Source: Candidatus Anoxychlamydiales bacterium (GTDB taxonomy: Bacteria > Chlamydiota > Chlamydiia > Chlamydiales > SM23-39). Taken from it: 34,039 nt of DNA. Positions 24,185-30,763 of this stretch are shown here, piece by piece. The DNA lies in NCBI GenBank assembly GCA_011065175.1, contig JAAKFE010000010.1, positions 1 to 34,039 on the forward strand. The letters run 5' to 3'. How positions within the stretch are numbered: position 1 is the stretch's first letter; each line of letters starts with the position of its first letter. The translations under genes were made by a program, and so were the position numbers. Below the pieces are notes generated by a model, which was given only the letters and a program-made list of their open reading frames with translations, was not told the DNA's origin and did not search any database.

Positions 24185-25489
24185 TTATGCCCTCTCTAGT
24201 GCGCAAGTCATACAGTGAGCGGCTCCATAGCCACCTGTCAAATTAGGAATATTTATTGGGTAGACATCAAGCCCCATTTTATACACATCTTTTTTATGTG
24301 GGAAAAACTGCCCTTCATTTTTCAAAAACTCATAATCTGCTTTAATTTGATCTAAAAGTTTTTCATAACGTTTTGGATCATCTCTTGTAATCCTTTTTAA
24401 GTTATCAATAACATTTTTAACATTTCTTTCAGATTCTACTGCTAAGATTGTTCCATCTTTTATACATAAAAAGTTAGATGCATAACTCATCTGCTCTAAA
24501 GTTGTAATATTGATAACTTCAAAACCTTTTGATTTTATATAATCATATAAATTGGTCTCTTTTGGATCTTTTTTAAAAGTCCCCATACCTTCATTATGAA
24601 AAACCTCAACTTTAGCTTCTTTAATTAACATTTCCGAGCCAACGACTACCTTAGATGAGGCTGCATTGAAATAAGTATCTAAGTGCATATTAATCATAGG
24701 ATCTGGCTTGTCTGAAGATACAAGAGGATGCATAGGTTGATGAACAACGGCTAGTTCTTCGAATTCAAAATCTAAATGTAAAAGTTGATCTATGGCATCT
24801 CTATTCGTCCTATCTCCTTGCCCAATTAATGCAAATTTCCCCATCGGGATAAATTCTCCTCCTTCGATAGTTCCTGGATCTTCGATTTCATGGAGCAAAG
24901 ATAGGCCCATTACTTGTTCCCAGAAAAATTTAGTAACTATCGTTTCTCTTCTTCTAGCAGGTTTTGCTAATCTACATAAAACTATTCCACTATCTGTTAC
25001 AAATTGTTGATCTCTCATAAAATATAAATTCGCTAAAGGCTGTCTTTTTGTAATATTTAGATTAACATTTCTAGTGCCCTTTTGGACCTCAAAATTTAAA
25101 GAGGGATTCATTATTAAAATATTAAAAAAATGGGCGAGGTCTAAATATTTAATATTCTCTTCGAATTCTTCTTTCGCTCTAACAACAGCTGCAGGATCGC
25201 CAGTGAATTCCATAGTCTCTCTTGCTAAATTAATAAGCTCTCTTCTCACTATTGGGGTTCTATATGCTGCTTGTAGAATTGCTTGTTTTAATCTTATTAC
25301 TTCTACTCCAAATTCTGTTCTTAAAATAGTTTCTAAAATTTCATGTTCTCTTCTAGCGCCTGACCTTGAAAAAGCTCTTTCATATAGAGAACTATACGGA
25401 GCCATAAGACCAAAAAACATCTCCAGTCCAGGTCTGTGAACAACTACTTTTTTAAGAGAGTCCCATTCAGCTCTGATTCTTCCATTCAT
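24185..25489 (-). CDS. arcA: Arginine deiminase
   Basis: Hydrolyses arginine to citrulline and ammonia, the entry step of the arginine deiminase pathway. The pentein-fold motifs are in place: RAEWDSLKKVVVHRPG near the N-terminus, EGGEFIPMG with the catalytic Glu, NMHLDTYFN with the His-x-Asp pair, and GGYGAAHCMTCAL, whose Cys (about residue 426 from this ATG) is the nucleophile. The ending differs from the common bacterial GGxxRCMSMP and looks like the archaeal/eukaryotic-type branch, which is worth a tree. I chose ATG 25489, with AAGGTG as ribosome site; a GTG at 25498 is possible. It forms an operon with arcC. One copy of the element shared with the large pentein gene lies 45-74 bp upstream. 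Confidence 0.94.
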   Translation of the reverse strand: MNGRIRAEWDSLKKVVVHRPGLEMFFGLMAPYSSLYERAFSRSGARREHEILETILRTEFGVEVIRLKQAILQAAYRTPIVRRELINLARETMEFTGDPAAVVRAKEEFEENIKYLDLAHFFNILIMNPSLNFEVQKGTRNVNLNITKRQPLANLYFMRDQQFVTDSGIVLCRLAKPARRRETIVTKFFWEQVMGLSLLHEIEDPGTIEGGEFIPMGKFALIGQGDRTNRDAIDQLLHLDFEFEELAVVHQPMHPLVSSDKPDPMINMHLDTYFNAASSKVVVGSEMLIKEAKVEVFHNEGMGTFKKDPKETNLYDYIKSKGFEVINITTLEQMSYASNFLCIKDGTILAVESERNVKNVIDNLKRITRDDPKRYEKLLDQIKADYEFLKNEGQFFPHKKDVYKMGLDVYPINIPNLTGGYGAAHCMTCALERA

Positions 25490-25533
25490 TTTTATCACCT
25501 TAAAATTTATATTTATCTTTAATTTCTATATAA

Positions 25534-25563
25534 ATAATTATTGGAAATATTGCGAGAATAAAA
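25534..25563 (-). repeat. Dispersed 30-nt element, copy 1, upstream of arcA
   Basis: Reads on the minus strand as TTTTATTCTCGCAATATTTC followed by CAATAATTAT. It shares an uninterrupted 21-nt core with copy 2 at 30659-30689, with one base less in the adjoining A/T part. It contains TATT-N5-AATA, an inverted repeat of operator type. Confidence 0.7.
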
Positions 25564-25726
25564 GCAATCTTAAACAAAAACAACATCTTAATAATATTTT
25601 TCTGCGATATTTTGGCCACCAAATTAAATGGTATGCAATATTAAAAACACTTATATTTGATCTTTCATATTTCATAGAAAAACAATATAAAGATTTTGTC
25701 TAAATATTAAAATATATTTTTATTTG

Positions 25727-25766
25727 CACCATTCATCCTACCATTAAAATGGTTGGCTTTCTGGTG
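25727..25766. other. Nested palindrome between the radical-SAM gene and arcA
   Basis: Outer arms CACCA (25727-25731) and TGGTG (25762-25766) surround inner arms ACCATT (25740-25745) and AATGGT (25748-25753). It could be a structured 3' end for the radical-SAM transcript, although no U-run follows directly, or an operator. Confidence 0.4.
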
Positions 25767-25801
25767 TCATTTTTCGTAAATTAAATAATGAGCAATTAGA
25801 A

Positions 25802-26938
25802 TTATATGTACTGAGTAATTTTAATATTTTCTAAAAAATTTAAAACTCTTAAAGGAATTGATTCGATATTTGGTAAAATATTAAGCGCTTCTTTCCATTT
25901 TTTTGTGCATGTACATTTAAGATTATCAAAAATTGAAATATTTTTTATTTTATTAAACTCGTTAAATTTCTTAAAAAATAGCTGATTACATTTATCGCAA
26001 TTAGATGGTGTAGCTTCAGCTTTAACGCTATATGATATAGGGCTTATATAAAGTTGAGTTTTTAAATTTTTTGAATTTTTAATTTTTAAAGTTTCAACAA
26101 TAGACCATAACCATGGAGGATAAAATAATTTCTTTTCCCAAAGTAGATGTGCTAATGTATCTTTTTCAATAGTTAAAATTTCCATATCAATTCTTTTTAA
26201 ATTAAATTGATCTAAGTAAATCAAACTATTTATATAATCATCTATAGCTTCTTTTTCTGTTAAAAATGTAGGTTTAAAAATCATCAAAGGTATGATATCA
26301 ACATCATATTTCTTGCAAAACTTCACTATTTCTTCAAACTTTTCATTGGTAAAACTTTTATTGATGCAAAAATCTCTGATTTGCGAGTTTGCACTTTCAA
26401 ATCCAACAGCTATTTCTAATTTTTTAGAAAAGATTTTTTTAAGTTCTATGATTTTATTTTCAGTGAGATCAACAATTCTAGATTCTAAAACTACTTTTTT
26501 TACGAATGAAAGATTTTCTAAATATTCCATGAATTTTTTCACTACACTAAACGAGATTTCCTCTTCACAAAATAAACTCCCATCATTGTAAATACATATG
26601 ACTGGATATTGATCAACGCTATTGATAATTGTTTTTTCAAATTGTTTGAAATAAGATTCATCTGATATTTTTTCATTGAAATTGGTTGCATTGTAAAAAC
26701 CACAAAATGTACAACCTCCAGATCTTTTGGTTGCAATGCATCCTGTTCCTTTTAAAAAAACTACTAATCGATCTATCATTTTATCATCTAAATAGCCTTT
26801 TCTGATTTCGGTCATAATAATTTTTGTAATATCATTTCTTTTATTTTTAGATTTTAAAGAAGCGTTTTTTCTAAGTTTTATCATATAAGACTGTAAAGAT
26901 TCAATTATTTTTTGATCTTCAATTATTTTACTTGTCAT
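25802..26938 (-). CDS. Radical SAM protein, RaSEA-like (archaeosine-synthase-related)
   Basis: A 378-residue radical SAM enzyme. The cluster-binding cysteines are in TGCIATKRSGGCTFCGFYNA (C67, C76, C79; CX8CX2C), an expanded spacing unlike the usual CX3CX2C. It recalls Elp3 and, more closely, the archaeal RaSEA pattern GC...R.GGCTMCGY. IYNDGSLFCEEEI, VLESRIVDLTE and AVGFESANSQIRDFCINKSFT fit the rest of that family's barrel. Near the C-terminus, SNCDKCNQ and LKCTCTKKW look like an extra metal or tRNA-binding site. RaSEA works on a tRNA-bound base in archaea; the bacterial substrate is unknown. Its start overlaps the ACT gene by 11 bp, so they are probably co-translated. Confidence 0.78.
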   Translation of the reverse strand: MTSKIIEDQKIIESLQSYMIKLRKNASLKSKNKRNDITKIIMTEIRKGYLDDKMIDRLVVFLKGTGCIATKRSGGCTFCGFYNATNFNEKISDESYFKQFEKTIINSVDQYPVICIYNDGSLFCEEEISFSVVKKFMEYLENLSFVKKVVLESRIVDLTENKIIELKKIFSKKLEIAVGFESANSQIRDFCINKSFTNEKFEEIVKFCKKYDVDIIPLMIFKPTFLTEKEAIDDYINSLIYLDQFNLKRIDMEILTIEKDTLAHLLWEKKLFYPPWLWSIVETLKIKNSKNLKTQLYISPISYSVKAEATPSNCDKCNQLFFKKFNEFNKIKNISIFDNLKCTCTKKWKEALNILPNIESIPLRVLNFLENIKITQYI

Positions 26939-27362
26939 CTTTCCCCCCTTTACTATAATTTAATTCGAAATTAAAAAACTTTAAAGTTGTTATTACATTT
27001 TTAATTTCTTCTTTTTTAAAAAAAATATAATCGGTATTGAAAGATGATGTTACTAAAACACTAATATTTTCTTTGGCAAGAGGTAATAAAACAGAAGATA
27101 AGATACCAGAAAAAGAAAAAGGAATAGATTCATCGAAATGTAACCTCTGCCAATCTGGATCAATTTTATTATAACTTTTTAAACTATTTGATTCTGCAAT
27201 AATCGATAGTTCTCTTTCTGTTTTTATAAAAGAAAAAAAAGACAGTTTATTTAAGTCGATTAAATTGAGCTGTATTAAGGATATTTGATAGATGCAATAA
27301 AACTTATTAGAAATAACTAATTTTTTAAACTTATTTGATGTTAATTCGTTTAGATCATTCAT
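26928..27362 (-). CDS. ACT-domain protein of the ACT_7/CASTOR-related type
   Basis: A 144-residue protein with no catalytic domain. The C-terminal half, IPFSFSGILSSVLLPLAKENISVLVTSSFNTDYIFFKKEEIKNVITTLK, is the ACT_7 pattern: G-I-L-x-S, P-L-A-x-x-x-I, then S/T-F/Y-x-T-D-Y-I. The N-terminal half is the companion fold that begins the CASTOR-like pair. Related domains are small-molecule (usually amino-acid) sensors; mammalian CASTOR1 binds arginine. The ligand here is unknown, but the neighbours deal with arginine. It overlaps the radical-SAM gene by 11 bp. No good ribosome site precedes the ATG. Confidence 0.72.
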   Translation of the reverse strand: MNDLNELTSNKFKKLVISNKFYCIYQISLIQLNLIDLNKLSFFSFIKTERELSIIAESNSLKSYNKIDPDWQRLHFDESIPFSFSGILSSVLLPLAKENISVLVTSSFNTDYIFFKKEEIKNVITTLKFFNFELNYSKGGKDDK

Positions 27363-27430
27363 TTTTTTAGTTTTTTTAAGACTCTTTAAAAAAAAGAGCC
27401 TTTAATATTTACAAAATTAAAAAAGCTAGA

Positions 27431-28273
27431 TTATTTTTTAATTAGTTTTCCTAAATCTAAAGTAGATTGGGGAGTATCTTTATCTAGACAAGCCGTAAAT
27501 AAAACTCTCCCACCTATATTACTAATTTCTTTTGCTGCAGCTTCAATAGCAGCACTAGCGTCTCCCGGACGATTTAAGGGATCAGAAACATCTTTTGATT
27601 CTTCTGCTTGATCAGCAAAAAGAAGAATGTAAGATGGTTCGCCCTCTGGTGAATTCATAGGAACGCAAGCATGAGCTGCATCTCTATAATTCCAAAGCCA
27701 TGTTAATACTGATTTATCATCAGCATATACCACCTGTGTATTTCTTACTGGTTCAAATTTACCTTCACTTCCTAATCCTACAAAAGTTTCTCCTTCTTTT
27801 CCAAAACGAAGGCAAATCTGTCTTTGGATTTTTTCTAAATCTAAAGCTCCCATAGGAGTTAGTTGTTGAAGCGATATGCAATTATATAAATCTACAAAAT
27901 TTGAAATGCTTCCTAGATCTGCTTTTTTTCCTTCTTTTAACTTTTCCATTTGAGCTGATGCTCTTCGCAATAAATAATAAATTGTGGATTTTTTATCATT
28001 GCCAGCGTTCATTTGATTAAATACCCGATCCCAAGATTCACAAACTTTAACTTGTTCAAAATTGGTTGAATCAATTTTATTGACAAAAACACTTTGTGCA
28101 GCCTTTTGTTTTAAGTCACTTAAGTATCTTTGTTGTGATTTTGGAATTGCTTTTCTACTTTTAACCATTACTTCAATCAATGCAAAACAAACTTTAGTTT
28201 GTGGAAATTTTGCAAAAATTTCTGGTGCAACATTTATAGATAACATAGATAAAGCGCTACTACTACTAGCCAT
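27431..28273 (-). CDS. B3/B4 tRNA-binding-domain protein (PheRS beta-like)
   Basis: A 280-residue protein carrying a stand-alone version of the B3/B4 domain of phenylalanyl-tRNA synthetase beta. The diagnostic core is SISNFVDLYNCISLQQLTPMGALDLEKI (about 122-149), then GETFVGLG, NTQVVYADDKSVLTWLWNYRDAAHACV (about 178-204), the family's D-x-N-x-V-S ... G-x-x-D and E-V-x-Y-x-D-x-x ... W-R-D signature. In PheRS this domain edits mischarged tRNA; stand-alone versions are suspected of amino-acid or tRNA quality control, but roles are mostly untested. A Ser-rich N-terminus (MASSSSALS) is unusual for the family. It follows the LysE gene by 8 bp and has a good GAGGT ribosome site. Confidence 0.78.
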   Translation of the reverse strand: MASSSSALSMLSINVAPEIFAKFPQTKVCFALIEVMVKSRKAIPKSQQRYLSDLKQKAAQSVFVNKIDSTNFEQVKVCESWDRVFNQMNAGNDKKSTIYYLLRRASAQMEKLKEGKKADLGSISNFVDLYNCISLQQLTPMGALDLEKIQRQICLRFGKEGETFVGLGSEGKFEPVRNTQVVYADDKSVLTWLWNYRDAAHACVPMNSPEGEPSYILLFADQAEESKDVSDPLNRPGDASAAIEAAAKEISNIGGRVLFTACLDKDTPQSTLDLGKLIKK

Positions 28274-28281
28274 TTAATACC

Positions 28282-28899
28282 TCACTTATTTTTTAAATAA
28301 TTTAAAAAAAGATCGATTGCGACATAAAACATTATCACAGCCGATACACGATTAATAATTTTTAAAATCATCTTATTGTTATTGTTTTTTTTAATAAAAA
28401 ATCCTACAGAAGCGAGTGAAAAAAACCAAAGCGTATCAATAAAGATACAACCTAATGCAAAATATTGTTTTGCAGTTTTGGAATATTCAGTTGCAACGGA
28501 GCCAATTACAAAAAAAGTATCTATAAGAGCATGTGGATTTAATAAAGAAACTGTAAGGCAAAAAACTATTTGTTTAAAAAGTGATAAAGATGATTCATTT
28601 GATTCGGTAGAATCAGGGATTTTTTCTCTCCAAAGCTTATATCCAAAATAAAATAAAAAAATAATTCCACCGAAAATAATAATCGTTTTAAAAGCAGATA
28701 TACGAGTTACCCAAGAACTACCTAAAATAGCGCTTACAACTAATAGAGCATCACAGAGAGCTGCAATTAAAACCAAAAGAAGAATTCTGAAGTGTTTTTT
28801 TTCGATGGTTCCAGTTCTAAATATAAAAGCATTTTGTGCCCCTAAAGGACAAACAAGACTAATACCTAAAATTGATCCCTTAATAAAAGCAGATGGCAT
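28282..28899 (-). CDS. LysE/ArgO-family amino-acid exporter
   Basis: Inner-membrane exporter of basic amino acids: LysE exports lysine/arginine and ArgO exports arginine. The family opening is intact: FIKGSILGISLVCPLGAQNAFIFRTG, with GAQNAF as its hallmark, and a second conserved part VSLLNPHALIDTFFVIG mirrors the N-P-x-A-x-x-D pattern of the second half. About six hydrophobic segments in 205 residues. I chose ATG 28899 because AAAAGGA lies 8 bp upstream; TTG 28905 is possible. It is 31 bp downstream of the pentein gene and 8 bp upstream of the B3/B4 gene, so it is operonic with both. In this setting ornithine, citrulline or arginine export is the reasonable guess. Confidence 0.85.
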   Translation of the reverse strand: MPSAFIKGSILGISLVCPLGAQNAFIFRTGTIEKKHFRILLLVLIAALCDALLVVSAILGSSWVTRISAFKTIIIFGGIIFLFYFGYKLWREKIPDSTESNESSLSLFKQIVFCLTVSLLNPHALIDTFFVIGSVATEYSKTAKQYFALGCIFIDTLWFFSLASVGFFIKKNNNNKMILKIINRVSAVIMFYVAIDLFLNYLKNK

Positions 28900-28930
28900 A
28901 TTCAATTCCTTTTAAGGATCAGGATTATAA

Positions 28931-30556
28931 TTAATAGTTTATTTTAGAGCAATTTTTTTTTATTGCATCAAATAATTGCTCTGGCAAGTTAATCGTTTGA
29001 TTATTCAATACTAAGTTTTTGAAGCCATATGTTTTTTTTACATTATGTAAAACTTTATAAAAAATGCTCCATGAATATTCAGGAAATGAATTATAAAGTT
29101 TATCATATTCCAATAAAATACCTTTATGTATTTGAGATTGATTTTTATCATTTTCATATAAAATTTCACATAAAAATTGATCAAGCTTTGATAAATTAAT
29201 TTTATGTTTTTTTACTGTAAAATATGCAGCTTTTCGAAGAATTTCAATATCATAATCATTTCTAAAATCATCAGTTTTCATTAAAAGAATTTCAGCCCCT
29301 TCTTTTTTAAGACATTGAATTAGGTTTTCATGCTGTTTTTGAGCTAATCCTTTATTTATTGAGCCTATTTTTCCTTCCATATAAGGATCATTTATGTACA
29401 TAATATCAAATACACCTTCAGCAGATTCAAGCATTTGTATTTTACGATTTTTTTCATAGCTAAAGTCGAAAATATCATCATCTAGCTCACAAATTAAACA
29501 TTTACCTCCTCCTCCAGCTTTAAAAAATTCTGATAAGTTAATTTTAATTACTTTTAATCCTCTATTTTCAAGTTCTGTTATTAACTTTTCACTAACTCGA
29601 TTATCAATGATTATGGATTTATTAATTGTAGGAGAATTACATGCAAAACTTTCAGCATTTTTTTTTGAAAGTACAATTGCATTTGGATATTTTTTTTTAA
29701 AAATTCTTTTTGTTTTTTCATCAAAAGCATCTGGATAATAAAGGATGGTTTCATCAATGATAATATCATTTTCTATTAGTGGAATTTCTTTTAAAGCTAC
29801 ATCTAAATGATAATAATTTTCATCGATCATATGAGCTTTGATAATATTTACTTTTTCAAAGTCCGCTTTTAAAAAGTTTTTTATTTCACCAACTATCCAA
29901 TCAATAGTTTTTTCATCTGTCCTATAACCATATCCAAAAATTATATCCAGACTATTTTTATGTTTTACAAATTTTACTTCAGCGCTGCCTTCAAAGGGTA
30001 AATTATTTGGTATTTCAATTATATTATATCCTTGTTGCATAGCCCATAAACGATTATATTTTACCTCTTCTAACCTAGTACCTTTTCCATGAGGAGCAGT
30101 AAAATTACTTAAAAAAAAATAAGATGTATTTTTATATTTAAAAAAAAGACCCGATTCTGGACGAAAAATAATATCAGGGACTATCTGCTTTTTCTTTTCT
30201 AAATATTTTGAAGAGACCTTTTTTATGTATTTCACAATATCTTCATTAGAAAATTGTTTTTTTAAATTTTGAACTTGATCAGAAGATAGCTCACTAAATA
30301 AATTTTGAATAATTATATCTTCATGTTTAGATTTAAAAAAATTATTGATAATAGATCCCAAAATTACAGGATTATTGATTTCAAAAGCGAGTGGTTTTTT
30401 TTCATATTGCAATTCATAAATAATTTTTTGTACTAAAGAAACAAAATATTCAGGAGTAGAAGAATATTCTTTGCATTTTTTTAAAATATTTTTACAAATT
30501 TCATTTTCTAAAATTTCTTTATTTAATGTTGTTTTTGTAAAATTTTGTTGTGTCAT
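28931..30556 (-). CDS. Large pentein-fold guanidino/arginine hydrolase (DDAH/CtlX-like core with extra domains)
   Basis: About 541 residues. A central pentein (about 132-360) has the pattern of the arginine deiminase-related family: RPESGLFFKYKNTSYF, RLWAMQQGYNIIEIP, PFEGSAEVKF with the catalytic Glu (about 189), GYGYRT, YHLDVAL with His and Asp (about 250/252), LYYPDAFDE and SEFFKAGGGGKCLICEL with the Cys nucleophile (about 353). The set is complete, so activity is likely. Possible substrates are arginine, citrulline, methylated arginine or another guanidine compound. Plain members have about 300 residues; this one has about 130 extra at the N-terminus and about 170 at the C-terminus, neither recognised. 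ATG 30556 is favoured by AAAGGA 7 bp upstream. It heads an apparent operon with LysE and B3/B4 genes. Confidence 0.82.
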   Translation of the reverse strand: MTQQNFTKTTLNKEILENEICKNILKKCKEYSSTPEYFVSLVQKIIYELQYEKKPLAFEINNPVILGSIINNFFKSKHEDIIIQNLFSELSSDQVQNLKKQFSNEDIVKYIKKVSSKYLEKKKQIVPDIIFRPESGLFFKYKNTSYFFLSNFTAPHGKGTRLEEVKYNRLWAMQQGYNIIEIPNNLPFEGSAEVKFVKHKNSLDIIFGYGYRTDEKTIDWIVGEIKNFLKADFEKVNIIKAHMIDENYYHLDVALKEIPLIENDIIIDETILYYPDAFDEKTKRIFKKKYPNAIVLSKKNAESFACNSPTINKSIIIDNRVSEKLITELENRGLKVIKINLSEFFKAGGGGKCLICELDDDIFDFSYEKNRKIQMLESAEGVFDIMYINDPYMEGKIGSINKGLAQKQHENLIQCLKKEGAEILLMKTDDFRNDYDIEILRKAAYFTVKKHKINLSKLDQFLCEILYENDKNQSQIHKGILLEYDKLYNSFPEYSWSIFYKVLHNVKKTYGFKNLVLNNQTINLPEQLFDAIKKNCSKINY

Positions 30557-30658
30557 AACCAAATCCTTTGAAAAATCATAATCATTAAGTATAATAGAAA
30601 ATTTGATATGAAACTACAAGGAATTTTGAGAAAATGTCAGAACTAATTATGGTTCATC

Positions 30659-30689
30659 ATAATTATTTGGAAATATTGCGAGAATAAAA
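30659..30689 (-). repeat. Dispersed 31-nt element, copy 2, upstream of the large pentein gene
   Basis: Same orientation as copy 1 upstream of arcA, identical over 21 contiguous bases and differing by one inserted base in the flanking A/T part. It lies 103-133 bp upstream of the pentein ATG and overlaps the outer 4 nt of the APC terminator arm. Confidence 0.7.
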
Positions 30690-30719
30690 AAGCTCTTTTG
30701 TTTTTAAAAGAGCTTTTTT
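30686..30719 (-). terminator. Rho-independent terminator downstream of the APC permease
   Basis: Arms 30686-30699 and 30706-30719 are perfectly complementary over 14 bp with a 6-nt loop. The core is AAGCTCTTTT/AAAAGAGCTT, and both strands end in T-runs. It lies 45 bp after the permease stop and isolates it from the pentein operon. Confidence 0.85.
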
Positions 30720-30763
30720 CTTACATTATCTTAATAAATTTTGAATCTTTATCTTTCCTATTT

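Larger units (their letters stand above)
25490..25801. other. Intergenic region upstream of arcA, 312 bp
   Basis: Contains the arcA leader, one copy of the shared 30-nt element (25534-25563) and a nested palindrome at 25727-25766. No protein-coding frame or known riboswitch pattern is visible. It must hold the arcA promoter, but AT-richness makes the exact boxes ambiguous. Confidence 0.5.

Noticed and set aside
25534-25563. The shared 30-nt element as a common promoter (-35/-10)
   Set aside because: Downstream of copy 1 a TATATA lies at 17 bp, but copy 2 has no -10-like box at the same distance, so a shared core promoter is not supported.
25802-26938. Radical SAM protein as EpmB (lysine 2,3-aminomutase) partner of EpmA
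   Set aside because: EpmB has a CX3CX2C cluster motif and a PLP lysine; this protein has CX8CX2C with GGCTFCGF and lacks the aminomutase pattern.
27363-27430. Hairpin-like AGACTCTTT...AAGAGCCTTT between the B3/B4 and ACT genes, as a terminator
   Set aside because: The stem contains a mismatch or G-U pair and there is no T-run on the minus strand, where the transcript runs. Evidence is too weak to call.
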